Assembly (NCBI RefSeq): GCF_025345565.1
Contig: NZ_CP054475.1
Coordinates: 639,501 to 703,500 of the forward strand
Source: Thalassolituus hydrocarboniclasticus
Lineage (GTDB): Bacteria > Pseudomonadota > Gammaproteobacteria > Pseudomonadales > Oceanobacteraceae
DNA length: 64,000 nucleotides
Reading direction: 5' to 3'
The position numbers were made by a program, and so were the translations under genes. Below the pieces are notes generated by a model. The model did no database searches. It worked only from the letters and a program-made list of their open reading frames with translations, and was not told the origin of the DNA. Shown here piece by piece: positions 1 through 8,547 of this stretch (position 1 is the first letter of the stretch; each line of letters begins with the position of its first letter).

Positions 1-2
1 AG

Positions 3-770
3 CACGGCAAGCCGCTGTTATTTCCGGATATTACCTACAGCTTTTATCCTGTGTACTGCGGTCTGTACGGCATTGAGCCAAAACAGATTCCGCTGGATGA
101 AAACTTTCAGATTAATATTGCTGATTACACCCGTGACAAAGCCGGAGAAAACAGCGGCATTATTTTCCCAAATCCGAATGCGCCCACAGGATGTCTGCTG
201 CCATTAGCCGCGATTGAACAGCTGCTTAAGCAAAATACCGATACTGTGGTGCTGGTCGACGAAGCCTATATCGACTTCGGTGGTGAAACGGCTATTGCGC
301 TGGTCAACCAGTATCCGAACCTGCTGGTCACACAAACGCTGTCCAAGTCACGTTCGCTGGCCGGTCTGCGTGTGGGTATTGCCGTTGGTCACCCGGATTT
401 AATCGAAGCGTTAGAGCGTATTAAAAACAGCTTTAACTCCTATCCGCTGGATCGTATGGCGATTGCCGGTGCGGCCGCAGCCTTCGATGACCGTGAGTAT
501 TTCGACGATACCTGTCAGCGTGTGATCAACAGCCGCGATACCGTTGTTGCCGGTCTTGAGCAGCTGGGTTTTGACGTACTGCCATCAGCCGCGAACTTTG
601 TGTTTGCCCGTCATCCGCAAAAAGATGCCGGAGAACTGGCCGCGTTGCTGCGTGAGCAGGGCATTATCGTGCGCCATTTTAAAACACCACGTATTGCCCA
701 GTTCCTGCGTATTACCATTGGCACGGATGAGCAGAACCGGATTCTGCTGGATGCGCTGAAAGCACTGTAA
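3..770 (+). CDS. hisC: Histidinol-phosphate aminotransferase, 5' end cut by the window
   Basis: A PLP-dependent class I/II aminotransferase that converts imidazole-acetol phosphate plus glutamate to histidinol phosphate in cytosolic histidine synthesis. The reading frame is open from base 3, so the real start lies to the left; about 255 of the usual 350 or so residues are visible. The segment [11 protein letters not shown] is the typical HisC region around the PLP-contacting Asp and Tyr, and [15 protein letters not shown] carries the Schiff-base lysine. The [18 protein letters not shown] stretch is also HisC-like. It ends at a bidirectional terminator shared with the converging catalase-like gene. 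A neighbouring algW/degS gene is a familiar arrangement in pseudomonads. A paralogous aromatic aminotransferase is possible but less likely. Confidence 0.93.
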   Translation, partial: HGKPLLFPDITYSFYPVYCGLYGIEPKQIPLDENFQINIADYTRDKAGENSGIIFPNPNAPTGCLLPLAAIEQLLKQNTDTVVLVDEAYIDFGGETAIALVNQYPNLLVTQTLSKSRSLAGLRVGIAVGHPDLIEALERIKNSFNSYPLDRMAIAGAAAAFDDREYFDDTCQRVINSRDTVVAGLEQLGFDVLPSAANFVFARHPQKDAGELAALLREQGIIVRHFKTPRIAQFLRITIGTDEQNRILLDALKAL

Positions 771-815
771 TTTAAGCCGGCTGAACTTAGAAAGAACGGC
801 ATAAAAAACAGACAT

Positions 816-846
816 AAAAAAAACGGGCTTTAAAGCCCGTTTTTTT
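816..846. terminator. Bidirectional rho-independent terminator
   Basis: The 16-base palindrome CGGGCTTTAAAGCCCG at 824-839 is flanked by eight As on the left and seven Ts on the right. It can therefore end transcription of hisC (+) and of the converging catalase-like gene (-). Confidence 0.9.
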
Positions 847-866
847 ATGCTCCGCATTTACAGATG

Positions 867-1991
867 TTATTCAAACACCTCATGCCCGGTCGGCTCAAAA
901 CGTTCAACGCCATTGGCCTGTAAACGGAAGTCGGAAATATCTTTCATCACGACCTGGCGGGCGCGGTTAATGCCGCCAATAGGGCGGTGTTCTTCCAGGC
1001 TGTGCCACGGGTTAAAGGAGATATTTTCGCAGAATTGTTTTTGCGCCTCAGAGGTAAAACTCTGTGGTGGAATATTAATCCGCGCCAGCGGAATAAAGGG
1101 TGAGTCTTCTTCGTCCCAGCTGATCAGGGCGTTTTCAGTCGGATTATCCTTAGGGTCTTTTTGCAGCTGAATTAAAAAGTCGAGGCAGGCACTGCCTTTG
1201 CTCAGTTGCTCGGCAAGGTTTTCTGCAAGGTAATCGTCGGAGTCGGTCATCTGGCCCGGATTATCGGAGCAGGTACGCAGTGCATAGCGCACGACAGTTG
1301 GGTAAGTCTGTACGCCATCGCTGCCTTCCAGTGGCAGGCCCAGAGCATAGGGCGTTACGCTGTTCCATTTTACATTCAGCGGATTATTGTAGACCTTGGC
1401 GCCGCGCAGAATATTCCAGGCGCCACGCGGATGGGTCAGCAAAAAGCTCAGGCGCTTGCCATTAAAATTGGCATCAAAGAAGTCGAAAAACTGCTGCGGG
1501 TTAGCGGCAAAAAAGGCATCGTGCCCCAGGAATAAAAAATCCTGAGTGTGTTGTTCGTCGCCCGGTAACGGCAGACGGTTGCCTTCAACCTGAGTCAGTT
1601 TTATCGCCAGTCCACGGAAATCTTTTTCTTTATCGCTGGTGATTTCTTCGACCGAGTTGGAAAAGCGCATCCATAGCGGGTAGCTGGCCGTCGGCTGAAA
1701 AATACCATGACGGTAACGCTCATCAATCTGTTCGTTAACCACAAAATTGCCGCGGATACAGCCGTTATCTTTGGGGTGGGTATCGCGCAGAATATTGTCG
1801 TTGGCGTACTGTTCTTTCAGGTGATCGGTCAGCAGGGTGCTGATGTCTTTAAACAGCACTTCTTCGCCTTTAACCGGCAGTTCCTGGCCTAAAGGCAGAT
1901 CCGGGGTTTTGGTGCAGGCACTGAGGGTGAATAGAGTACAGCCCAACAGCAGAGCAGAGGATCGGCGTAAACCGGGTGCGATGGCTCGCAT
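867..1991 (-). CDS. Catalase-like haem protein, predicted lipoprotein
   Basis: Resembles the short catalase-related family that keeps the catalase haem-binding core but lacks the C-terminal parts of true catalases. The N-terminus has a hydrophobic stretch ending in LFTLSAC, a lipobox, so the protein is probably a periplasm-facing lipoprotein anchored by its Cys at residue 26. The segment around RDTHPKDNGCIRGNFVV corresponds to the distal His region of catalases, and YPLWMRFSNS to the following conserved strand. The C-terminal HRPIGGINRARQVV motif is typical of this subfamily. At 374 residues it is shorter than the roughly 480 of monofunctional catalases. Peroxide removal or lipid-peroxide chemistry is plausible but not shown. 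It converges on hisC. Confidence 0.78.
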   Translation of the reverse strand: MRAIAPGLRRSSALLLGCTLFTLSACTKTPDLPLGQELPVKGEEVLFKDISTLLTDHLKEQYANDNILRDTHPKDNGCIRGNFVVNEQIDERYRHGIFQPTASYPLWMRFSNSVEEITSDKEKDFRGLAIKLTQVEGNRLPLPGDEQHTQDFLFLGHDAFFAANPQQFFDFFDANFNGKRLSFLLTHPRGAWNILRGAKVYNNPLNVKWNSVTPYALGLPLEGSDGVQTYPTVVRYALRTCSDNPGQMTDSDDYLAENLAEQLSKGSACLDFLIQLQKDPKDNPTENALISWDEEDSPFIPLARINIPPQSFTSEAQKQFCENISFNPWHSLEEHRPIGGINRARQVVMKDISDFRLQANGVERFEPTGHEVFE

Positions 1992-2091
1992 GATAAGTTC
2001 CTTTTATCGTTGAATGGCTGCGCCAGTTTAGCGGCTAAGCCTGATGCTGCCTATGTGTCATTGTGACCATGAGCGGCTTTTTTCACAGAAA

Positions 2092-3291
2092 TTACTGCTG
2101 ATGCGCTTTACGCTGGCCGGCAATGGCGTGGGTCTGCATTTTTTGTCCGGCGCGGATAAATTCCAGATCAATGCCATCGCCCGGGCGCAAGGCGGCAATC
2201 TGGTTCATAGCACTGCGCGCGTTGGCCGCATCCTGATTATTGATCCGCACCAGAATATCGCCGATGGCGAGTTTCGCCTGATCGGCAGGCCCATCGGGAT
2301 AAATTCCGGTAACGATCAGGCCGGTTAATGCCTGCGGCAGACTGAGGGCGGTCAGCAATTGTGGTGTCGATTCCTGCACCTCAATACCGAGCCAGCCACG
2401 AATTGTGGTGCCGTGGGTGGCGATATCGGTCAGGGTGCGGCTGGCAACCTCAGCAGGAATGGCAAAGCCAATGCCCTGACTGCCGCCGGATTTGGAGAAA
2501 ATGGCAGTATTTAAACCAACCAGTTCACCGTAGGCATTAATAAGAGCACCGCCGGAATTACCGGGGTTAATCGCCGCGTCGGTCTGGATATAGTCTTCGT
2601 AGGTGTTTAATCCCAGCTGGTTACGGCCGGTGGCGGAAACGATGCCGAGGGTTACCGTCTGGCCAACACCAAAGGGGTTGCCGATGGCGAGTACCACATC
2701 GCCGATACGCAGCTGACTGTCGTGGGCGACCTGAATCTGTGGCAGGTTTTCCAGCTCAATTTTCAGTACGGCGAGGTCGGCTTCGGGATCAGTGCCGACC
2801 ACGGTGGCATTCACCTCACGGCCATCGTGCAGGGCGACCACAATCTGGTCGGCGCCGTGAATCACGTGGTTATTGGTCAGCACATAGCCATCCGGTGACA
2901 TAATCACACCCGAGCCGAGGCTGGATTGCATGCGCTCGTTGGGTTCAGGGTTGGTGCGGAAAAAACGCTGGAAAAACGGATCATCAAACAGCGGATGGGT
3001 TTTGCGCCGCACCACTTTGCGGGTAAAAATATTCACCACCGCCGGTGCCGCGCGATCAACGGCATCGGCATAGCTGACCGGCCCCATATGCGCCATGCTG
3101 CTGCCGGGCGCGGCCGTTGTCTGCTCGGGCATCGGACCTATGCCGGCGATTGGCGCATAGGTTACCGCCGGAGCCTGAGGTGCTGTGGGGGTGACCAGCT
3201 GCGGCGCCCAGAGCAGCACGGCAAAGGCGACGACCAGACCAACCAGAACCGGTATCACCAGTGTATTCACAATGAACTGAGCAGAACGCAT
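2092..3291 (-). CDS. algW: Periplasmic HtrA-family serine protease (AlgW/DegS type)
   Basis: A membrane-anchored trypsin-like protease with one PDZ domain; the family cleaves anti-sigma factor RseA/MucA in response to misfolded outer-membrane proteins. The start chosen is MRSAQ at 3291, preceded by a GGGGGA ribosome site; it gives 399 residues, and the in-frame start 19 codons upstream adds an unlikely tail. One transmembrane helix lies at about 8-28. The catalytic triad is visible as His142 (NNHVIHG), Asp172 (EADLAVL) and Ser246 (NPGNSGGAL). A single PDZ domain at about 290-390 fits DegS/AlgW rather than two-PDZ DegP. It is divergent from the NIF3-family gene, as in Pseudomonas around algW. 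Naming it algW rather than degS is by context. Confidence 0.9.
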   Translation of the reverse strand: MRSAQFIVNTLVIPVLVGLVVAFAVLLWAPQLVTPTAPQAPAVTYAPIAGIGPMPEQTTAAPGSSMAHMGPVSYADAVDRAAPAVVNIFTRKVVRRKTHPLFDDPFFQRFFRTNPEPNERMQSSLGSGVIMSPDGYVLTNNHVIHGADQIVVALHDGREVNATVVGTDPEADLAVLKIELENLPQIQVAHDSQLRIGDVVLAIGNPFGVGQTVTLGIVSATGRNQLGLNTYEDYIQTDAAINPGNSGGALINAYGELVGLNTAIFSKSGGSQGIGFAIPAEVASRTLTDIATHGTTIRGWLGIEVQESTPQLLTALSLPQALTGLIVTGIYPDGPADQAKLAIGDILVRINNQDAANARSAMNQIAALRPGDGIDLEFIRAGQKMQTHAIAGQRKAHQQ

Positions 3292-3377
3292 TTGCTGTGA
3301 ATCCCCCGTAACCCATAAACTGGGCCATCTGAAAATATAAACCGGCATTTTATCAGAATATAAATGAGGGCCATATC

Positions 3378-4136
3378 ATGGTTGAGCGCCGCCAATTACT
3401 GAAGCACCTTGACTCACTCTTACAAACAGAGCGCTTCCGCGATTATTGCCCTAATGGGCTGCAGGTGGCAGGGCGTGAACATATCAGCCATATCGTGACC
3501 GGTGTTACCGCCAGTCAGGCATTAATCGACGTCGCTATTGAGCGTGGAGCCGACACGATTCTGGTACACCATGGCTATTTCTGGAAAGGGGAAGATGAGC
3601 GTATTACCGGCATTAAGCGTGAGCGTCTGAAAGCCTTGCTGGTTAATGACATCAACCTGATTGCCTATCATCTGCCCCTCGACGGTCACCCGGTGTATGG
3701 CAATAACGTGCAGCTGGCCGATGTGCTTGGGCTGCAGATTGATGGCCCGCTGAGTGAAGACGACCCCAGCATTCCGGGTCATATCGGGCGTTTGCCACGC
3801 CCCATGAGCGGCAAAGAATTCAGCGCCTGGCTGGGCGAATGCCTGCAGCGCGAGCCGCTGCACATCGGCGAAGAAACCGACACCATCGAAACCATTGGCT
3901 GGTGTACCGGTGGCGCTCAGGGCTATTTACAGGTGGCCGTTAATGCCGGCGTCGATGCCTATTTAACCGGTGAAATCAATGAACCGGCGGTGCACCTGGC
4001 GCGAGAAACCGGCACCCACTTTTTCAGTGCCGGCCATCACGCAACCGAGCGTTACGGCGCCAAAGCGCTGGGTGAATATCTGGCCGATGAATTTGGTCTG
4101 AATGTGGAGTTTGTCGATATCGACAATCCGGTATGA
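3378..4136 (+). CDS. NIF3/YbgI-family dinuclear metal-binding protein
   Basis: A 252-residue member of the DUF34/NIF3 family, cytosolic toroidal hexamers with a dinuclear metal site. The biochemical role is not settled; members have been linked to GTP cyclohydrolase I type 2 and to metal insertion. The conserved HHGYFWK (about residues 64-70) and the late GHHATERYG (about 226-234) provide the metal-ligating His and Glu residues. YCPNGLQV near the start is also family-typical. The ATG follows a GAGGG ribosome site. It reads away from algW across an 86-base gap that must hold both promoters. Confidence 0.9.
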   Translation: MVERRQLLKHLDSLLQTERFRDYCPNGLQVAGREHISHIVTGVTASQALIDVAIERGADTILVHHGYFWKGEDERITGIKRERLKALLVNDINLIAYHLPLDGHPVYGNNVQLADVLGLQIDGPLSEDDPSIPGHIGRLPRPMSGKEFSAWLGECLQREPLHIGEETDTIETIGWCTGGAQGYLQVAVNAGVDAYLTGEINEPAVHLARETGTHFFSAGHHATERYGAKALGEYLADEFGLNVEFVDIDNPV

Positions 4137-4196
4137 GACTGCAGAACGCCGGGGAGGGCGGCTAATCGCTGCCCGTTACCGGTGCGCAGGAAAATT

Positions 4197-4838
4197 TTAC
4201 TCAGCTCCCAGTTGTCCGACCACTCCGGATAAAATCATCCTGCTGTTTGCCACAACATCGTCGATAGATAGCCTATACCCGCTTTTCATCCAGTCGATAG
4301 CGCTGAATGCCAAGGCACCGCAAACAGAGTATCCCAGAGCTTCCAGTCTGGCTCTGGGGACATTAACCGCGAAGCGGGACGTCGCCAGAGTGTCTATCAT
4401 CAGCAGGCCGAAAGACCGGGTCTGGCCCATATGAATGACATCCACACTGTCACTGATGCCCAGCACCTCCAGCATTGTAATCTGCGCAAAGGCCGGGTTA
4501 CTGACTTCCCGGTAAAAGCAGTACAGTCCCTTATTTATAAAGTCGTTAATGTCTGCGCTTTCTTTCAGCGTCAGCAGAAGTTTTTGCTGGAAGTCTGACA
4601 TCAGCTGCTGATAGCAGGTAATCAGCAGTGCCTCAGTGCTTTCGAAAGATTCATAGAAGTAACGGCTGGTCAGGCCTGCTTCACCGCAGATTGCCCTGAC
4701 ACTGGTGTTATGGAAGCCCAGGCTGCCAAATAAACGGATGCCGGCCGCGATGATCTGCTCTTGTCTCAGCTTCTGACGCTCTTCTGAAGAACATCCTGCA
4801 TATTTCTTACCCGGCATTGGGGATGATGAACTACTCAC
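4197..4838 (-). CDS. TetR-family transcriptional regulator (first copy)
   Basis: 213 residues with an N-terminal helix-turn-helix: QIIAAGIRLFGSLGFHNTSVRAICGEAGLTSRYFYESF at about 28-65 has the classic TetR pattern. The C-terminal ligand domain shares its style with the TetR gene at 6183-6875 (RYFYxSF, a late LSGVVGQL-like helix), so the two look like paralogues. The GTG start is preceded by GGGAG. The operator pair at 4858-4902 lies just upstream, consistent with autorepression and control of the divergent SDR gene at 5096. The ligand is unknown; the neighbours suggest a hydroxy or keto lipid. Confidence 0.88.
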   Translation of the reverse strand: MSSSSSPMPGKKYAGCSSEERQKLRQEQIIAAGIRLFGSLGFHNTSVRAICGEAGLTSRYFYESFESTEALLITCYQQLMSDFQQKLLLTLKESADINDFINKGLYCFYREVSNPAFAQITMLEVLGISDSVDVIHMGQTRSFGLLMIDTLATSRFAVNVPRARLEALGYSVCGALAFSAIDWMKSGYRLSIDDVVANSRMILSGVVGQLGAE

Positions 4839-4857
4839 TTGGCTCCCTTTTTACATT

Positions 4858-4902
4858 TGACAACGCTTGTAGTCAGAATTAATCTGACTACCAATGTTGT
4901 CA
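4858..4902. promoter_or_regulatory. Twin palindromic TetR operator
   Basis: A near-perfect inverted repeat with 20-base arms: TGACAACGCTTGTAGTCAGA (4858-4877) and TCTGACTACCAATGTTGTCA (4883-4902), separated by five bases. Four central arm positions differ. Each arm contains an 18-base dyad of the form TGACnAC-N4-GTnGTCA with one mismatched pair, so there are two operators whose centres are 27 bp apart. It sits immediately upstream of the TetR gene at 4838. The same geometry recurs at 6912-6956. Confidence 0.72.
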
Positions 4903-5095
4903 GTTTACTCTCTTCCGCTGGCTGGGATAAACCATCAGCAGGCATGGCAAGATGATAAAAATAATGAATACCTCTCCGCTTGTATTGAACCGCTGTGCAG
5001 GCAGAGAAAACGGTGATGGTCTCGTTGCGAAACCTTATCTGTCAGATGGGGCCGTATTTATCTGATTATCCGTAAATCTCAGTAAGGGTTCAGGC

Positions 5096-6076
5096 GTGCA
5101 TAAAATAAAAAAAATATTTGTAACCGGAGCTAATGGCTTTATCGGCCGGGCAATTATGGAGCGTTACAGACAGCAAGGCATTGATATCTGTGGCGTCGAT
5201 ATTACAGCCGATCCTTCCCGCAACGTTGTGCGCGGTGATGTTGCCAATGCCGGAGAATGGCAGGAACATGCAAAAGGGTGCGACATCATTTTTCATACAG
5301 CCGCTGTCGTTTCAAATACGGCATCAGCGGACATGTATCAGAAGGTAAGTGTTGGCAGTGTGAAGCAGGTGGTTGCTGCTGCCAAAAAGCATCAGATTGC
5401 ACGCGTTGTTCATCTTTCCTCAATCGCAGCCTATGGGCTGAACTTTGATGCTGATCAGGACGAAAGCTGCAGTATCTCGGTTCTGAGTGGATCTTCATAT
5501 TGTGATGCCAAAGCAGCGAGCGAACACGGCTTTCTGGCGGCTCATGCCGCAGGAGATATCTGCACAACGATTATTCGTCCGGGAGATGTCTATGGTCCGG
5601 GGTCCAGACCCTGGGTTCTTATTCCTCTGGCGATGATCCGTAAAAAACAATTTGTTTTACCAGCCATGGGCAGAGGGATATTCAGCCCGGTTTATATCGA
5701 TAACCTGGTGGATGGTATTGTTCTGGCTGCTGAAAAAGAAAGTGGGAAGGGCCAGACTTTTAATATAACCGATGGCACAGGCATAGAATGCAGAGAGTTT
5801 TTTAATAATCATTATAAATGGCTTGGAAAAACCACAGAGCCAGTATGCTTACCCACCCGTGTCGCCGAAGGTATAACCAGCATCGGCTCGTTTATTTTTA
5901 ATACGGTATTAAATGCCAATACTGAAATAGACCGGAGTTCGCTGGCTATGCTGTCGAGAAAAGCCTCTTATTCCATTGATAAAGCCAGAGATTTACTCGG
6001 CTACACACCCGTGGTGTCTCTTGCGGAGGGAATGGAAAGAACAGAAGCATGGCTGAAAAGCAGCAGGGTTGTGTAA
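5096..6076 (+). CDS. NAD(P)-dependent extended SDR (epimerase/dehydratase or 3-beta-HSD type)
   Basis: 326 residues with an N-terminal Rossmann fold: KIFVTGANGFIGRAI at about 6-20 carries the TGxxGxxG dinucleotide motif. The catalytic triad of extended SDRs appears as Ser109 (HLSSIAAYG), Tyr135 and Lys139 (SSYCDAK). IIRPGDVYGPG and the PVYIDNLVDGI segment are typical of NAD-dependent epimerases and 3-beta-hydroxysteroid dehydrogenase-like enzymes. The GTG start follows AAGGG. It lies between the two TetR genes and is divergent from the first, with that regulator's twin operator in between. A dehydrogenase making a ketone for the downstream Baeyer-Villiger enzyme is plausible but inferred; the substrate cannot be read from sequence. 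Confidence 0.85.
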   Translation: MHKIKKIFVTGANGFIGRAIMERYRQQGIDICGVDITADPSRNVVRGDVANAGEWQEHAKGCDIIFHTAAVVSNTASADMYQKVSVGSVKQVVAAAKKHQIARVVHLSSIAAYGLNFDADQDESCSISVLSGSSYCDAKAASEHGFLAAHAAGDICTTIIRPGDVYGPGSRPWVLIPLAMIRKKQFVLPAMGRGIFSPVYIDNLVDGIVLAAEKESGKGQTFNITDGTGIECREFFNNHYKWLGKTTEPVCLPTRVAEGITSIGSFIFNTVLNANTEIDRSSLAMLSRKASYSIDKARDLLGYTPVVSLAEGMERTEAWLKSSRVV

Positions 6077-6182
6077 GTTTTTACAGTGAGTTCAGTCGCT
6101 GTTTATTACCCGGCCCACCATATACCGGCGGGCTGTTATGCAACACACGATGTGCGCAGGTTTTATCCGGCGCGGGATGAGC

Positions 6183-6875
6183 TTATTGTTCACTTTCTAT
6201 TTGTCGCACCAGTCCCATAATCATGCGCATACCGGTGCTGACCAGTGTCTGCTGCGAGGCACTGCAACCGCTCTGCAGCCAGTAGGTCGTTACCTGACGC
6301 ATGGCGCCGATAAAGCCCATTCCCAGCAGCGCGGATTCCTCATCACTGAGTTGCCAGTGTGGGTGTACGGTGCGCGCCAGCGTCATCACCATATTGGCAA
6401 AATCCTGCATGTAACCGTGATAGAAACGGTCGGTTTCTGCACTGACGCCTTCCAGTTCCAGCATACAGACCCGTGCGACACGGGCGTCCTGCATGGCACT
6501 GAAAAAGGCCGCCAGTCCTTGTTGTGCCAACACTTCAATCTGCCCGCCGGGCTGCGCCTGAGAGAAAGCGTTAAACAGCTGCTGTCTGATGCTGTCCATG
6601 CACTGGCCGTATACCGCCTGCAGCAGGCCTTCGAGATTACCGAATTCGCTGTAAAAGTAGCGGTCGGTCAGCTGCGCCTGACGGCACAGGCCACGCACGG
6701 TGGCATTGCGGAAGCCTTCGGTGCCGAACACTTCAAGCCCGGCCTGCAGAAACTGCTGGCGCCGCTGGGCTTTGCGCTGCTGCTGGCTTTGGCCGCCATA
6801 GGTGCGTCCGCCTGTTCTGGCTGCCGGAGCATCGCTTGTGGTGTGTTCGCCGTTGCTGGCGGTGGGTTTTCCCAT
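6183..6875 (-). CDS. TetR-family transcriptional regulator (second copy)
   Basis: An N-terminal TetR helix-turn-helix (FLQAGLEVFGTEGFRNATVRGLCRQAQLTDRYFYSEF) is followed by a ligand-binding domain. I chose ATG 6875 (MGKPTASN) over the longer TTG start at 6920, because the TTG start would lie inside the operator pair at 6912-6956. The chosen start gives 230 residues, with a low-complexity tail of about 30 residues before the HTH. It resembles the TetR protein at 4197-4838. It is divergent from the monooxygenase at 7020, which it probably controls together with itself. Confidence 0.87.
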   Translation of the reverse strand: MGKPTASNGEHTTSDAPAARTGGRTYGGQSQQQRKAQRRQQFLQAGLEVFGTEGFRNATVRGLCRQAQLTDRYFYSEFGNLEGLLQAVYGQCMDSIRQQLFNAFSQAQPGGQIEVLAQQGLAAFFSAMQDARVARVCMLELEGVSAETDRFYHGYMQDFANMVMTLARTVHPHWQLSDEESALLGMGFIGAMRQVTTYWLQSGCSASQQTLVSTGMRMIMGLVRQIESEQ

Positions 6876-6911
6876 CGGAAAAATTGTCCGGAAATGACTC
6901 GTACAGCAATT

Positions 6912-6956
6912 TGACGACAAGTGTCCTCAGAAGTAAAGTGAGGACATCTGTCGTCA
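6912..6956. promoter_or_regulatory. Twin palindromic TetR operator before the monooxygenase
   Basis: An 18-base inverted repeat, TGACGACAAGTGTCCTCA (6912-6929) and TGAGGACATCTGTCGTCA (6939-6956), with a 9-base spacer and only two mismatched positions. Each arm is itself a 16-base dyad, GACGACA-N2-TGTCCTC or its counterpart, with one mismatched pair. The two dyad centres are 27 bp apart, exactly as at 4858-4902, and the half-sites share the pattern TGACrAC...TGT..TCA. It lies between the TetR gene and the divergent monooxygenase. Confidence 0.75.
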
Positions 6957-7019
6957 GATTTACTGGCGAGTGCAATATAACAATAAAATTTCCGGCCGGT
7001 GCCGGGCGAAGAGGTCTGT

Positions 7020-8477
7020 ATGTCCAGTTATGGTGTGATCATTATCGGCAGTGGCTTTGGTGGTCAGTGTGCCGCCATCAATCTTAAAAAACGTGGTATC
7101 GACGATTTTGTTATTCTCGAGCGGCGTGAATTTATGGGCGGTACCTGGGCACAGAATACCTATCCTGGTGCTGCGGTGGATGTGCAGTCGCCGCTGTATT
7201 CGATCGAATCCGAGCCGTATGACTGGTCGCAGATGTTTGCCGAACAGCATGAACTGCAGCAGTACACGAATCATGTGATTGATAAACACAGCCTGCGGGA
7301 AAAGACCCTGACCCACGCCAATGTTGAAAAAATCGAATGGCACGACGCTGATCAGCGCTGGCACGTGCATGTCGATGGTAAAGGCGTGCTGCAGGCGCGT
7401 TTTGTTATCAATGCCTCCGGGCCATTAAGCACCCCGGTGATTCCGCAGTTTAAAGGCCGCGACAGCTTTAAGGGAAAAGCCTTCCACACCAATAACTGGG
7501 ATCACGATTACGACTATAAAGGTAAACGGGTCGCGATTATCGGCAGCGGTGCCAGCGCCGCACAGATTATTCCGGCCATCGCGGCCGATGTTGGTCATCT
7601 GCATATTTTCCAGCGCACACCACACTGGGTGTTGCCGCGCCCGGATTATGTATTTAAAGGCTGGCAGCGTAAGTTGCTGCGTAACCGTGGTATTTACCGT
7701 GCGCTGCGCGAAGCGATTTATTGGGGGCTGGAAAGCCGCGTAATTGGTTTTAAATATTCATCCACCATGCTGGAATTGCTGGCAGGCCGTAAAGCCCGTG
7801 CGCATATTAAAAAGCAGATTAAAGACCCGGTTCTGCAGCAGAAAGTCACGCCGGACTTTACCATCGGCTGTAAGCGCGTCATTTTATCCGACACCCTGTA
7901 CCCGGCTTATTGCCGCGACAACGTTACCCTGCACGATAAAACTGATGGCATTGGTGAAATTAATGAGAGCGGCATTAAAACCAGCCATGGCGATCAGCTG
8001 GATCTGGATCTGATTATTTATTCCACCGGCTATGACGCCACCGATGGCGTAATCTCTTATCCGGTTATCGGTCGAAATCAGCAGACGCTGGCGGATGTCT
8101 GGGCGGATTTCCCCCGTGCCTATTTAGGTACGTCGGCGCCGGGTTTCCCGAATCTGTTTATTGTTACCGGCCCGAATACCGGTATTGGTCATACTTCGGC
8201 GATTTTTATTATCGAAGCGCAGATGAATTACATCATGAAGGCGATCGAAGAAGTCGGCCGCCGGCAGAAAAACCTGATTGAAGTAAAGGCCAGTGCCGAA
8301 GACAGCTACACCCGTCATATTCATGATGAAATGGCCAAAACCGTCTGGCAGCAGGGGGGCTGTAACAGCTGGTATAAGAGCAAAAGCGGTAAGGTAATTG
8401 CGATGTTTCCGGGCTTCAGTTTTACCTTCCGTCGCTGGACTAAAAACTTCCGCGTCAAAGATCACGACTTTGCCTGA
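7020..8477 (+). CDS. Flavin-dependent Baeyer-Villiger-type monooxygenase
   Basis: A 485-residue FAD/NADPH class B monooxygenase that would insert one oxygen into a ketone (giving an ester) or a soft nucleophile. The FAD motif GSGFGG is at 10-15, GGTWAQNTYPGAAVD follows at 40-54, and the second Rossmann motif GSGASA is at 175-180. The Baeyer-Villiger fingerprint FxGxxxHxxxW(P/D) is seen as FKGKAFHTNNWD at 150-161. ATG 7020 is preceded by AGAGG; the longer GTG start at 6999 is less likely. It forms an operon with the alpha/beta hydrolase at 8548, 70 bases downstream, and is probably repressed by the divergent TetR protein. Ketone oxidation followed by ester cleavage is the natural reading; an alkane, sterol or terpene substrate is open. 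Confidence 0.88.
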   Translation: MSSYGVIIIGSGFGGQCAAINLKKRGIDDFVILERREFMGGTWAQNTYPGAAVDVQSPLYSIESEPYDWSQMFAEQHELQQYTNHVIDKHSLREKTLTHANVEKIEWHDADQRWHVHVDGKGVLQARFVINASGPLSTPVIPQFKGRDSFKGKAFHTNNWDHDYDYKGKRVAIIGSGASAAQIIPAIAADVGHLHIFQRTPHWVLPRPDYVFKGWQRKLLRNRGIYRALREAIYWGLESRVIGFKYSSTMLELLAGRKARAHIKKQIKDPVLQQKVTPDFTIGCKRVILSDTLYPAYCRDNVTLHDKTDGIGEINESGIKTSHGDQLDLDLIIYSTGYDATDGVISYPVIGRNQQTLADVWADFPRAYLGTSAPGFPNLFIVTGPNTGIGHTSAIFIIEAQMNYIMKAIEEVGRRQKNLIEVKASAEDSYTRHIHDEMAKTVWQQGGCNSWYKSKSGKVIAMFPGFSFTFRRWTKNFRVKDHDFA

Positions 8478-8547
8478 TCGAACCTGTTAACAACCGGGTA
8501 GTGCAGGTATAAAAACGCGATAACAATAAAATAGACAAGGTAAGGTT

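Noticed and set aside
6138-6914. 258-codon plus-strand frame opposite the second TetR gene
   Set aside because: It mirrors the TetR gene in the opposite strand; the TetR protein has a clear HTH and the mirror frame has no domain or ribosome site.
6876-6920. TTG start for the second TetR gene
   Set aside because: It would put the coding start inside the twin operator; ATG 6875 avoids this.
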